Shown here piece after piece: positions 53,270 to 61,488 of a stretch of DNA of 64,000 bases. Origin of the DNA: an uncultured Mollicutes bacterium (GTDB taxonomy: Bacteria; Bacillota_I; Bacilli_A; RFN20; CAG-826); assembly GCA_900539595.1 (NCBI GenBank), contig UQCQ01000007.1, positions 14,451-78,450 of the forward strand. The letters are read 5' to 3'. The notes beneath the pieces were generated by a model that did not search any database, had not been told where the DNA came from, and saw only the letters and a program-made list of their open reading frames with translations. A program made the position numbers and the translations under genes. Numbering within the stretch: the stretch's first letter is position 1; the number at the start of each line of letters is the position of its first letter.

Positions 53270-53947
53270 ATGAACCGCGTTGCTTTGATTTTTGATTTAG
53301 ACGGTACCCTGTGGGACGCCGCGCTTCCGGTGTCGGAAATTTGGACGGAAGAAGGGAAAAAACGTTTTGGCCCCGATTATTTTTTAAGCGAGGCGGATGT
53401 TCGCGCGGAAATGGGCAAAACGATGGATCAAATCGTGTCCGAGGTCGCCCCGAAGTTAAAAACGAAAGAGGAACGCGATGCTTTTGCCCGGTTATTTTTA
53501 GATTCCGAAACCGTGTATCTCAAAGACCACCCAGGGCGATTGTTTCCCAAAGAAATTGAAACTTTGCTGCTTCTTCGCGAATGGGGATACCCCCTTTATA
53601 TCGTTTCTAATTGCCAAAAGGGCTATATCGAAAACTTCATCCCTTTGTTGCCTGAAGGAACGATTTCCGATTTTCTTTGCTGGGGGGATACTCACGGAAA
53701 GAAGCATGAAACCATCTTGGCGTTGATGAAAAAGAACCAAGTGGAAAAAGCCATCTATATTGGTGATACCCGAGGAGATGAAATCGAAACGCACGAAGCC
53801 AATCTTCCATTTATCCACGCTGATTACGGATACGGTGTTTGTCTGCGGCCAGAAGGTAGAATCACCTCTTTTGAAGAATTGCCACAAATTGTGAAGCGAT
53901 TAGAAGCCGAATACGACAATCGGTCTTATCAGGAGGAGAAGGAATGA
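53270..53947 (+). CDS. HAD-superfamily phosphatase (Gph/PGP-like)
   Basis: This 225-residue protein has motif I IFDLDGTLWD (residues 5-14) with the nucleophilic Asp, a helical cap, motif II YIVSNC, and motif IV YIGDTRGDEIE (about 164-174). The size and cap fit phosphoglycolate phosphatase-like enzymes; the true substrate is unknown. An ATG at 53261 overlaps the -10 box and was not chosen. The gene overlaps the next one by ATGA and heads the cassette of four unknown genes, so its substrate may be connected with them. Confidence 0.85.
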   Translation: MNRVALIFDLDGTLWDAALPVSEIWTEEGKKRFGPDYFLSEADVRAEMGKTMDQIVSEVAPKLKTKEERDAFARLFLDSETVYLKDHPGRLFPKEIETLLLLREWGYPLYIVSNCQKGYIENFIPLLPEGTISDFLCWGDTHGKKHETILALMKKNQVEKAIYIGDTRGDEIETHEANLPFIHADYGYGVCLRPEGRITSFEELPQIVKRLEAEYDNRSYQEEKE

Positions 53948-54324
53948 ACAACGATCAATTCACGCCGGGAAAGTATTTGTCTCCCTCCCAAATCGATATC
54001 ATCAAATCTCAAGCGGAAAACGTGATGGATCCCAAGAATCAATCTCGTTTCATTCAGCTCATTGATGGCTTTGTGGAAAGCAACGGAACAAGAACCCCGG
54101 AATACAGCCACTTGATGGAGGCTTTGAAAGTTTCCAGCGAATTGCTTTCCCCGTCTTTGCATTACCCAGTAGATGTTCAGCAAAATCTCCCTTTTCTATA
54201 TTATTTAGCGTATTACGATTATTTGATTCTCGTTGGCGTGTTAACGGTGGAGGATGTGATGAATATCCAAAGCCAATTCGCGGATGTCTTGTCGGGAAAA
54301 AAGAATAAGTTGCCCCAGGCGTGA
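53944..54324 (+). CDS. Unknown helical protein, cassette gene 1
   Basis: This 126-residue soluble protein is mostly helical with a Tyr-rich centre (LPFLYYLAYYDYLILVGVL) that is hydrophobic but probably an interface rather than a membrane span. Its start overlaps the HAD stop by four bases, with AGGAGAAGG upstream. I do not recognise it. The next gene starts eight bases after its stop, with GTGAGGTG as the ribosome site. Confidence 0.6.
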   Translation: MNNDQFTPGKYLSPSQIDIIKSQAENVMDPKNQSRFIQLIDGFVESNGTRTPEYSHLMEALKVSSELLSPSLHYPVDVQQNLPFLYYLAYYDYLILVGVLTVEDVMNIQSQFADVLSGKKNKLPQA

Positions 54325-54332
54325 GGTGAACC

Positions 54333-54569
54333 ATGAGCGAAAAGAAGGATTTGAAAATCATGGTGGCGAAGGCCGACGCTTTAATGGCGGCTCCTTTAAG
54401 CATCTACTTAGAGAAGCAAAAACAAACGGTGCAGGCCGCGAGGATAGAAATCGAAGAAATGACGAAACGCTGCTTTGAGGCGGGGAAGAAAAGCCAAGTT
54501 GCCAAAGAAAAGGAGGTTTGCGACTCCGTACGCCGTGCTTTTAAAGATTTAGGATGGGAGGAGAAATAA
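54333..54569 (+). CDS. Unknown small basic helical protein, cassette gene 2
   Basis: This 78-residue protein is predicted to be almost entirely helical, with Lys/Glu-rich heptad-like stretches (EKQKQTVQAARIEIEEM). It ends RAFKDLGWEEK. There is no signal peptide or membrane segment. It is tightly packed between genes 1 and 3 of the cassette, which suggests co-production and direct interaction. No family was recognised. Confidence 0.55.
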   Translation: MSEKKDLKIMVAKADALMAAPLSIYLEKQKQTVQAARIEIEEMTKRCFEAGKKSQVAKEKEVCDSVRRAFKDLGWEEK

Positions 54570-54571
54570 CG

Positions 54572-54736
54572 ATGGAAGAAAAAGAAGAACTCTCCCACCT
54601 TAATGCTTTATCCCAAGATATTGCATCGAAACAAAGCGAAGCGATGCAACGCTTTTCCACAATGGTTCAAGAATTCAATGAATTAGACCGCCAGTTGAAG
54701 GATCTTCTTTTGACTTGGATGCCGGAGGAACAATAG
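54572..54736 (+). CDS. Unknown 54-residue coiled-coil protein, cassette gene 3
   Basis: ATG 54572 follows GGGAGGAG with the stop of gene 2 two bases before it. The product is one long helix with hydrophobic heptads, ending LKDLLLTWMPEEQ. Size and character recall small secreted helical partners or chaperones of larger proteins, but no signature confirms this. The next gene starts three bases after its stop. Confidence 0.55.
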   Translation: MEEKEELSHLNALSQDIASKQSEAMQRFSTMVQEFNELDRQLKDLLLTWMPEEQ

Positions 54737-54738
54737 CC

Positions 54739-56523
54739 ATGGATGAGAAAATGGATATGACCTCAGGCGCTTTGACTTACTCTCGCTCACTTTCCCTTTT
54801 AAAAGAAGTGAATATCCAATGCGATGCCTTGAAAGAAAAAACGACTTCGTTAAAAAAACTTCTTCAAGAAGCAAAGGAAGCAGAACAACGTTTGCAAGGA
54901 ATGGAAGAGCAAAAGAACCAAGCTCTGTCCTTGCTAAAAGCCATTCAAAAAGAATATAGCGAAAAAAATTGGGCGGGTGCAGAAGAACAGGCCAATGCCC
55001 TTTTTGCTTTGGCTTCCTCGCTATTAAACGACCACCCCTATGCCGTGGATTGGAAGGAAATGGCCCTTTGGAATCTCCTGCAAATCCATTGCAAACAAGT
55101 GGAGTCTCTCCCCAATTCTTTCGAAAATCTCGAGTCTTTAGACACCCTTCTTTCCGAATGGGGGGCGCTTCCACTAGGAATCCATGATGAAGAAGCGAAA
55201 AAAGAACAAAAAGAGAAATGCTTTTGCTCCGTCGCCCTTTCCATGCTTTCCGCTTCGGCCCCAAAAGAAGATTTGGAACGCTTGAATGCCATGCTGGCTC
55301 TAGCGTCCCGCTATAAAAAGGAAGGCTTGAAGGAAGATCCTCAAGTGGTTTTGGCTTTCAAGTGCCTTCAAGATGAAGCGACGTCCACCTTTAATGCCCT
55401 TTGTTATCATGCCGTCGGCCCGCAAGGGACTTACGAAGAGGCTAAGCCTCTATTCGCATTGCGTGACCAACTCCCTTTAAATCGAATTGATTGCCCTTTG
55501 TTTTCGACTCCAAAAACCGAAGAAGAATTCCAACTCCTTTATTTTTGGGATCGCACGGAAAAAGATGACGATGAATTTTTCTCCTCTCATCAAGAGGAAT
55601 GGAAAAACTCTTTGGCGGAAGAAGATCCTTTTACCTTAAAATTCTTTGCTCATTTGCTCGTCGATTCTCGCTTGCTCGATAAAAAGAGGGAACCCATATA
55701 TGCGTTTTTCAACGAAACTCCCTTCCAAATTAAGGTCTTGATTTTGGACTTAGCGTTGAGTGAAGGGAATTCGTCTCCTTTGCTCCGCCCCTTGTTCTTG
55801 GGGCTATTCCACGATAGAAAGAAGCAACTGGATTTAGAACGTTGTGCACCCGCTTTACTTCGAATTCAAAATAACGCCCCCGAGGAATCGAAAGAAGAAT
55901 TCAACAAATTGGTAGAAGGATTCTTCCGTTCGCCTCGAAGCCACCGAATTCTTGAAAAGACTTCCTCCCCCGATCTTTATTTCCTTGGAAAAGGGAAAAC
56001 GAGAAAGAAACCACCGGTGGGGAAAAAGGTTCGTAATTCCGTTGTTTCTTATTGGAGCACACCGGCTATCTGCATTTTCTATGCTTTTTGCATCGTTTTG
56101 CCATGCTTCTTGTTCGCTTTTTCGATTGCTCTATTGGAATTTAATCGCGAAAGAATCCCTTGTGAAGAATTCTATCTTTTGATTCCTGTTGGCTTATTGC
56201 TCTGCTATGTTGCTGGCGTTCTCCTTGCGTTTTATGGTAGAGATGAACGAAAGGGGTGGATGTTTAGCCGCGGCTTTGCAATCGACGGCTTATGGAAGGC
56301 TATTCTTGCCTTCTTGGGATTCTTATTGCCCCAAGCAGGCCTTTGGGGATCCTCGCATCGATTCTTCTTGTTCTTGCTTGCGATACTTGATTTTGCGTTG
56401 TCGCGGTTTGCCTTCCAAGAGAAAAGCAAGGCATGGCGATATGCCCTTTTCGTTCCTTTTTTGTTAATCGAAATTGCTTCGCTTGTTCTCTTAATTTTGG
56501 TTTTGATGGGTCGGCGGGCTTAA
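54739..56523 (+). CDS. Unknown large protein with N-terminal coiled coil and C-terminal membrane domain, cassette gene 4
   Basis: This 594-residue protein starts at ATG 54739 with CCGGAGGAA upstream. Residues about 15-85 form a strong coiled coil (KEKTTSLKKLLQEAKEAEQR). A helical, repeat-like central region follows, with Glu-rich helices. At about 440-594 there are four transmembrane segments (IFYAFCIVLPCFLFAF; LLIPVGLLLCYVAGVL; ILAFLGFLLPQ; ALFVPFLLIEIASLVLL). It would present a large cytoplasmic domain at the membrane. No family was recognised. It overlaps the convergent wHTH gene by four bases. Confidence 0.6.
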   Translation: MDEKMDMTSGALTYSRSLSLLKEVNIQCDALKEKTTSLKKLLQEAKEAEQRLQGMEEQKNQALSLLKAIQKEYSEKNWAGAEEQANALFALASSLLNDHPYAVDWKEMALWNLLQIHCKQVESLPNSFENLESLDTLLSEWGALPLGIHDEEAKKEQKEKCFCSVALSMLSASAPKEDLERLNAMLALASRYKKEGLKEDPQVVLAFKCLQDEATSTFNALCYHAVGPQGTYEEAKPLFALRDQLPLNRIDCPLFSTPKTEEEFQLLYFWDRTEKDDDEFFSSHQEEWKNSLAEEDPFTLKFFAHLLVDSRLLDKKREPIYAFFNETPFQIKVLILDLALSEGNSSPLLRPLFLGLFHDRKKQLDLERCAPALLRIQNNAPEESKEEFNKLVEGFFRSPRSHRILEKTSSPDLYFLGKGKTRKKPPVGKKVRNSVVSYWSTPAICIFYAFCIVLPCFLFAFSIALLEFNRERIPCEEFYLLIPVGLLLCYVAGVLLAFYGRDERKGWMFSRGFAIDGLWKAILAFLGFLLPQAGLWGSSHRFFLFLLAILDFALSRFAFQEKSKAWRYALFVPFLLIEIASLVLLILVLMGRRA

Positions 56524-56810
56524 TGCTCATCGTGATGGCAGGAGCAGTGGCCGCCACAAGCATGATTTAAAAATCCCATGGCCTCTTCTAAAAGGGCTTT
56601 GTTGGCGGCGTATCCATCACTAGCGACGACAAGAAGATTCCCGCCAACGAGCGTCATGATTTTTTGCATAGCTTCGTTTTCGCCAATTCCCATTTTCTCC
56701 ACAATTCCGTTTAAGGTGACGATACCGTGGTTATAGGCCATCTTGACGATTTTTAATTGATCAGCATCAGAAAGAAGACCAAAGATTTGCGCAGCCTCGA
56801 ATCGATTCAT
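56520..56810 (-). CDS. Winged-helix-like protein with Cys/His-rich metal-binding tail
   Basis: This 96-residue protein starts at ATG 56810 with AAGGAG eight bases before it. The body is ArsR-like in length and pattern (FGLLSDADQLKIVKMA, then a short HTH and VVASDGYAANKALL as a wing). It ends CGGHCSCHHDEH, a run of Cys and His that must bind metal. It may be a metal-sensing repressor; a 12-bp palindrome lies 41 bases upstream. The HTH recognition helix is not a clear ArsR match, so this is a moderate call. Confidence 0.6.
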   Translation of the reverse strand: MNRFEAAQIFGLLSDADQLKIVKMAYNHGIVTLNGIVEKMGIGENEAMQKIMTLVGGNLLVVASDGYAANKALLEEAMGFLNHACGGHCSCHHDEH

Positions 56811-56850
56811 AGGGGACACTCCTTCGTTTTTGCGCCTTAAGTCTAAGAGA

Positions 56851-56862
56851 TTATGCGCATAA
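56851..56862. promoter_or_regulatory. 12-bp palindrome upstream of the metal-tail wHTH gene
   Basis: TTATGCGCATAA is a perfect palindrome between two divergent genes (56810 on minus, 56948 on plus). It is a candidate operator for the wHTH protein and could serve both genes. Confidence 0.5.
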
Positions 56863-56947
56863 ATGCCACAAAGGTGCGCAATTTGAAACGATTTTTCTTC
56901 CCTTTTTAAGGGAAGTGGGACAAAATGAATAATATGGAGGTCTGTTT

Positions 56948-58468
56948 ATGCAGAAAAAGAAGTTGATTCTCACCTATGCCTTGCTTGCATTGACCGTCGT
57001 CATAAGCGTCATTCTTGGTGTTGTTGGCCATGAAAAAGACTCGATGACGTTATTCGTCAAGGCTTTGTCCTTCTCCGTGTCGGAGGGGAAAACTGTCACC
57101 GTGGCTTGTGCCGGGATTTATGGCGGATTGATTGGCGCGCTTGTCGTATTGATTGTTGGGCTCGCCAAAAAGAATACGAAATTTAGCGCAAACGCTTTGA
57201 CCACCCTTGGTGCTGTTGTTGCAGGCCTTGGCATGATTGATTGGCGTTTATCTCGCATCGCTGCCGATGGGAAAGCCGCTACCATTTTGACCCTTACCTT
57301 TGTGGTTCTGGCTTTGGCTTTTGTTGGTTTCCTTTGTGGCGTGATCTTCCCCTGCCAAAAGGTAAAAGAAGAAGTCGCCGTGGCCGAAGACGCTGCCCCT
57401 GCTGAAGAAACCGTCCCCACTGAAGAAGCGGAACCCGAAATCGCTGAAGAAGAAAAAGCCGAAAAGCCGGCGGAAGAAAAACCGGAAGAGGCGAAGGAAG
57501 AACCCATCGAAGAAGAAAAGGCGGAAGAGCCTGAAACTCCCGCGGAAGAACCTGTCGCTGAAAAAGAACCGGAAGTGACCGAAGAAGTCCAAGACGAAGC
57601 GGAGGCTCCTGCAGAAGAAGAAAGGCCGGAAGAGGCGAAGGAAGAACCCGTTGAAGAAGAAAAAGTGGAAGAGCCGAAACCAGAACCGGTCGTTGAAACT
57701 CCCACTGAATCCGAAGCGAAAAACAAAGTTGTCGGAAAATACGAAGTCTACCCCGCTGCTGGATTTTTCAAATATCGTTTGAAAGCCAACAATGGACAAA
57801 TTTTGCTGGTTTCTCGCCCCTATAAGACCCGCGAAGGCGCCATCAATGGCATTGAAACCTTCCGCAAAAACGCTGCGAATGGCTCGCATCGCATTATCAC
57901 GGATAAAAAAGGACGTGCTCAATTCCGTATCTTCACGGCCAATGATGCTCGTCTTATCGTAGCCGGGGAAATTTACCCCAATGCTGAAGGAGCTCAAAAA
58001 GCCCTCGACAGCACCCTTCGTTTCTATGATACGGACAATATCCAGAACTTAGAGGAAATTCCGGAAAGCGAAATTCGTGAATGGCGTGCAGAACTCAAGG
58101 ATGTGGAAGCCAAACCCAATGGCAAGATTGAGATGTTTAAGGATGACGACGGCAAATGGGTCGGCGATCTCCGCGCATCCAATAGCGAACTCCTCTTCCT
58201 CACGACTGCCTATTCCACGAAGACTGCGCTTCAGAACGCTTTGAGGAGCGTTGCCAATAACGCGATGAAAGGCAACATCTCGATTGTTTGCGATAAGCAA
58301 AACCGTTATCAATTCAAAGTCTATAGCGATAACGGAATGGACCTTGTCTTTGGAGAAACCTATGATTCCAAGGAAGCGGCGACTTCTGCTGCCAACAGTG
58401 CTCGCAATTTCCTTCACGGCCAACCTAAACTCGTCGATTTGAGCAAAGCTCCTGTAGAAGACAAATAA
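56948..58468 (+). CDS. Membrane protein with Glu/Pro-rich stalk and DUF1508 repeats
   Basis: This 506-residue protein has three N-terminal transmembrane segments plus a possible fourth (about residues 5-25, 50-72, 85-105, 112-135). A stalk at 140-255 is almost wholly Glu, Pro, Ala, Lys and Val with imperfect repeats (EEAKEEP, EEPVAEKEP). The C-terminal 245 residues contain four divergent DUF1508 (YegP-like) units, paired as FKYRLKANNGQILL, QFRIFTANDARLI, WVGDLRASNSELL and YQFKVYSDNGMDL. The function of DUF1508 is not known. GGAGG precedes the start. The charged stalk makes composition here unlike the neighbours. Confidence 0.78.
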   Translation: MQKKKLILTYALLALTVVISVILGVVGHEKDSMTLFVKALSFSVSEGKTVTVACAGIYGGLIGALVVLIVGLAKKNTKFSANALTTLGAVVAGLGMIDWRLSRIAADGKAATILTLTFVVLALAFVGFLCGVIFPCQKVKEEVAVAEDAAPAEETVPTEEAEPEIAEEEKAEKPAEEKPEEAKEEPIEEEKAEEPETPAEEPVAEKEPEVTEEVQDEAEAPAEEERPEEAKEEPVEEEKVEEPKPEPVVETPTESEAKNKVVGKYEVYPAAGFFKYRLKANNGQILLVSRPYKTREGAINGIETFRKNAANGSHRIITDKKGRAQFRIFTANDARLIVAGEIYPNAEGAQKALDSTLRFYDTDNIQNLEEIPESEIREWRAELKDVEAKPNGKIEMFKDDDGKWVGDLRASNSELLFLTTAYSTKTALQNALRSVANNAMKGNISIVCDKQNRYQFKVYSDNGMDLVFGETYDSKEAATSAANSARNFLHGQPKLVDLSKAPVEDK

Positions 58469-58477
58469 CACAAAAAG

Positions 58478-58512
58478 AATCGCCCTCGTCGACAAGATGA
58501 AGGCGATTTTTT
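58478..58512 (+). terminator. Terminator after the DUF1508 gene
   Basis: AATCGCC (58478-58484) pairs with GGCGATT (58502-58508), followed by TTTTTTG. It may also serve the convergent methyltransferase. Confidence 0.75.
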
Positions 58513-58516
58513 GTGG

Positions 58517-59167
58517 TTATTTTTTTCGGCCCAAGAGATAGAAGTGATCTCGCGAACTAATCTTTCCATCAAGGACGTAGGCACGAACTTGTTCTAAATT
58601 GAGGATTTCAAAGTCGCGAAACAAGTCTTCCATTTGTTCCTTCGATGCGTAGAAATGGGGGATTCCCTGCTCAGGACCTGGTTCATCAGAGACCAAGGTA
58701 TTCTCGTCAATCCGACGACGAGGGTCGGTGGCAAAGCCTTCTCCTTTCGCACAGAGGTCTACGAAAAATTCTCCTCCTGGAACAAGAAGCCGATGAAGTT
58801 CATTCACGACTTCCAAGATTCCCTTCGAATCGGTGTGGGAGATCACATGAAAGGAAACAATCGCATCTGCACACTCATCTCCAAAAGGGGCTTTTTTGAT
58901 ATCACCTAGTTTGAATTCGCCTACCTGTCCCGCCTCTTTCATGCTCTTTTTGGTTTCTTCTACGGCTTCCGGACTCAAATCGAATCCTTTCACATGAAAT
59001 CCCATTTGAGAGAGGAAGAGGCTATGCCTTCCTAAACCGCAACCATAGTCGATGACTTCTTTGAAACCTTTGCTTTTCCATCGATAGGCGATACCGACCA
59101 CTTCTTTGGAAGGCTCCCTCCAAGGCGTTTTGTCCGCAATAGACCAATTCCAGGCTTTTGATTCCAT
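58517..59167 (-). CDS. SAM-dependent class I methyltransferase
   Basis: This 216-residue protein has the SAM motif I VIDYGCGLGRHSLFL (about residues 38-52), motif II GFDLSPEAVE, and the LVPGGEFFVDL post-motif region (about 128-138). The N-terminal WNWSIADKTPWREP is common in small-molecule methyltransferases of this type. Substrate unknown. ATG 59167 follows AAAGGAGG. It stands alone between a terminator and the kinase gene. Confidence 0.87.
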   Translation of the reverse strand: MESKAWNWSIADKTPWREPSKEVVGIAYRWKSKGFKEVIDYGCGLGRHSLFLSQMGFHVKGFDLSPEAVEETKKSMKEAGQVGEFKLGDIKKAPFGDECADAIVSFHVISHTDSKGILEVVNELHRLLVPGGEFFVDLCAKGEGFATDPRRRIDENTLVSDEPGPEQGIPHFYASKEQMEDLFRDFEILNLEQVRAYVLDGKISSRDHFYLLGRKK

Positions 59168-59252
59168 TCCTTTGCCTCCTTTTTGGTGCTGATTATATTC
59201 GAAAAAAGGCGTAAATGCCTTATAATTAAATCCCGGAAGAGAGATTGTAGAT

Positions 59253-59948
59253 ATGGCAAGAATGATTCTCGTCGGCGGAGGTTCGAGCTCCGGGAAAAGT
59301 TATGTTACCGCGCATGTTATCGCTAGGCTAGGCGAAGAAAATGTGACGAGGATTACGTTAGACGACTATTATAAAGACCAAAAAGATGTTCCCATGGAGC
59401 AACGTCTCCAGGTGAATTACGACCACCCCAAAGCTTTTGACTGGCCCCTTTTAAGAAAACAATTAAGTGCACTAAAGGAAGGAAAGGCCATTTGGAAGCC
59501 AACCTATGATTTCGTAGCCCATTCCCGTGCGGATAAAGAAGAATACGTGGAACCCAAGAACCTGATTATTGTGGAAGGGATTATGGCGTTGGTGGATAAA
59601 AATGTAAGAGAGTTGGCTGATCTCCGCGTCTTTATTGATGCCGGTGCGGAAAGACGTTTCCTCCGCCGCATGATTCGCGACTCCAAAGAAAGAGGAAGAA
59701 CCTACGAAAGCATTGTGAACCAATATTTCCACACGGTTCAACCAATGTATGATGAAATCGTAAAGCCCTCCTCCATGTATGCGGACTTAATCGTCAATAA
59801 TGACGGGGTAGAAAACTTGGCCATTGATGTTTTGGCCTGCGTCTTCACTGACCAATTGAAACAAGCAAACGCAGGAAAATCGATTGGCAGAAAACAAAAA
59901 GAAGAATTTGGTGAAGAGGCTTTGGCTGCTGTCTTCTCCAAACAATAA
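59253..59948 (+). CDS. udk: Uridine kinase-like protein (PRK/UK family)
   Basis: This 231-residue protein has a P-loop GGGSSSGKS (residues 8-16), the LDDYYKD motif (about 37-43) and the DHPKAFDWPLL segment typical of uridine kinases, followed by a lid region RDSKERGRT. It would phosphorylate uridine or cytidine for salvage; another nucleoside or sugar substrate is possible because it deviates in the middle part. GGAAGAGAG precedes ATG 59253, and TATAAT lies upstream at 59220-59225. A terminator follows. Confidence 0.85.
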   Translation: MARMILVGGGSSSGKSYVTAHVIARLGEENVTRITLDDYYKDQKDVPMEQRLQVNYDHPKAFDWPLLRKQLSALKEGKAIWKPTYDFVAHSRADKEEYVEPKNLIIVEGIMALVDKNVRELADLRVFIDAGAERRFLRRMIRDSKERGRTYESIVNQYFHTVQPMYDEIVKPSSMYADLIVNNDGVENLAIDVLACVFTDQLKQANAGKSIGRKQKEEFGEEALAAVFSKQ

Positions 59949-59970
59949 GCAAGGAGCATATTTATCTAAA

Positions 59971-59996
59971 AAGAGGGGGATGCCCCCCTTCTTTTT
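59971..59996. terminator. Bidirectional terminator
   Basis: AAGAGGGGG pairs with CCCCCCTT around a tight loop (59971-59990), followed by CTTTTTG on the plus strand and an A-rich run on the other side. It lies between the convergent kinase and antiporter genes. Confidence 0.75.
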
Positions 59997-60008
59997 GCTG
60001 TTATTAGC

Positions 60009-61397
60009 TTAGGCTTGCTGAACCTGGTTTGGTGTAGAACCACTGTCTGGTTTTTCGTTTTTATAAAGCACACGCAATAAAATCGGAACGATGAAGGAAC
60101 TAACGATAATGAGTCCAAGCGTGAAGGGAATGATGTTGGAATTCACAAGACCGTTATCCACGCCTTCCTGAGCGGTAACAATCAAGACTTCGGCACGGGC
60201 CATCATGCCTAAGCCGATAGCCGCGCTGTCTTTGAGGCGGAACTTGGTAAGCAATCCGCCACATCCTGCACCCAAGAATTTGCCGGCTAAGCCGACGACG
60301 ACCCAAACAAATCCGAAGACTAGGAACATCGAATCAAATCCAGAAACCGCAGACCCGCTGCCGTCTAACCCAAACGCCTGGTACATTTTCAAAGCGACCG
60401 AAGCGAAGAAGACCGGGGTGAAAAGTACGTTCATCGTGGTATTGGTACGGTGGTCAATATAATGAGCAGCGGAAGTATTAGAAAGAATCAAACCAGCAAT
60501 GTAGGCCCCTGTGATATCCGCGATGTGAAAGACTTCGGCCAAGAACGCCCATAAGAAGCAAAAGGCCAAAGAGAACATCGGAATACGACGGTGGTGGGGC
60601 CATTTTTTGCCCATCCAGTCAAAGAGTTTATGTAGTCCAATACCCATACCGATGGAAATCGCAAAGAACGCGGCCATGATGAGAATGAGCCACAAGACGC
60701 TTAAAGAGCCTTCTCCCGTCGGGATAACCCAGAATTCGGACGCTTCGCCTCCGCCCGACAAGGACAAAATCACAGACAAAAGAATGATGCCGATGACGTC
60801 GTCGAGAATGGCGGCTGAAACAAGCGCGGTACCTACGTCACCGTTCAATTTGCCGAGTTCCTTTAAGGTGGCAACGGTAATAGAAACACTGGTGGCAGTT
60901 AGAATAACGCCGTAATAAATATCGCTATAAATAGGATTAATGCCGCTTTCGTTAAGGGTTTGATAGAACGCTTGGTCCATGTTGCCGTAGACGCGGAACA
61001 TGAACGCGGTTAAAAACCCTAAGCCTAAAGGAAATAGGACACCAAGACTTGTGATGACAATCGAAGCCAAACCTTGCTTGCGAATGGTTTGAAGATTGGT
61101 CTCAACACCGGCGGAGAATAGGATCATGACCACGCCGATTTTGGCCAAATCATTGATTCCACTGGTGGTGGTAGAATTCAAAATGAAGTTCTTGTCGGAG
61201 GGGATGAAGTAGAAGAGCCCAACGGCGAGACCACCCAAAAGATAACCCACGACTTTGGGCACTTTGAGTTTGCCCATAATGAGAGAAAACACTTTGCCAA
61301 ATAGAAGGATTAGACCTAGCGGCAAAAGAATCAAATAGAACTTCCCGACAAATGGATCCGCGGTTCCGGAAAGAGTTAACGAAAGAAGATTCAGCAT
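60009..61397 (-). CDS. CPA2-type cation/proton antiporter
   Basis: This 462-residue protein has about twelve transmembrane segments with the Na+/H+ exchanger pattern. FSAGVETNL (about residue 95) and AAILDDVIGIILL (about 190-202), which holds the key Asp-Asp pair, are the best markers; AYIAGLILS is a further one. It lacks the TrkA-N nucleotide-binding domain of KefB-like proteins. It should exchange Na+ or K+ for H+. The start at ATG 61397 has GGAGGC upstream. Confidence 0.88.
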   Translation of the reverse strand: MLNLLSLTLSGTADPFVGKFYLILLPLGLILLFGKVFSLIMGKLKVPKVVGYLLGGLAVGLFYFIPSDKNFILNSTTTSGINDLAKIGVVMILFSAGVETNLQTIRKQGLASIVITSLGVLFPLGLGFLTAFMFRVYGNMDQAFYQTLNESGINPIYSDIYYGVILTATSVSITVATLKELGKLNGDVGTALVSAAILDDVIGIILLSVILSLSGGGEASEFWVIPTGEGSLSVLWLILIMAAFFAISIGMGIGLHKLFDWMGKKWPHHRRIPMFSLAFCFLWAFLAEVFHIADITGAYIAGLILSNTSAAHYIDHRTNTTMNVLFTPVFFASVALKMYQAFGLDGSGSAVSGFDSMFLVFGFVWVVVGLAGKFLGAGCGGLLTKFRLKDSAAIGLGMMARAEVLIVTAQEGVDNGLVNSNIIPFTLGLIIVSSFIVPILLRVLYKNEKPDSGSTPNQVQQA

Positions 61398-61488
61398 AAC
61401 ATGCCTCCGAAACTCGAATTATACGCTTTTCCGCTTCTACGGTTAGTGGCACTATCATGAAAGCCTTTTCAAGGCTATAATCCCGAGG

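Noticed and set aside
57118..57726. 202-codon Ser-rich frame on the minus strand
   Set aside because: It is the complement of the GAA/GAG-rich stalk of the DUF1508 membrane protein. It has no ribosome site, and its Ser/Phe bias is explained by the opposite strand.
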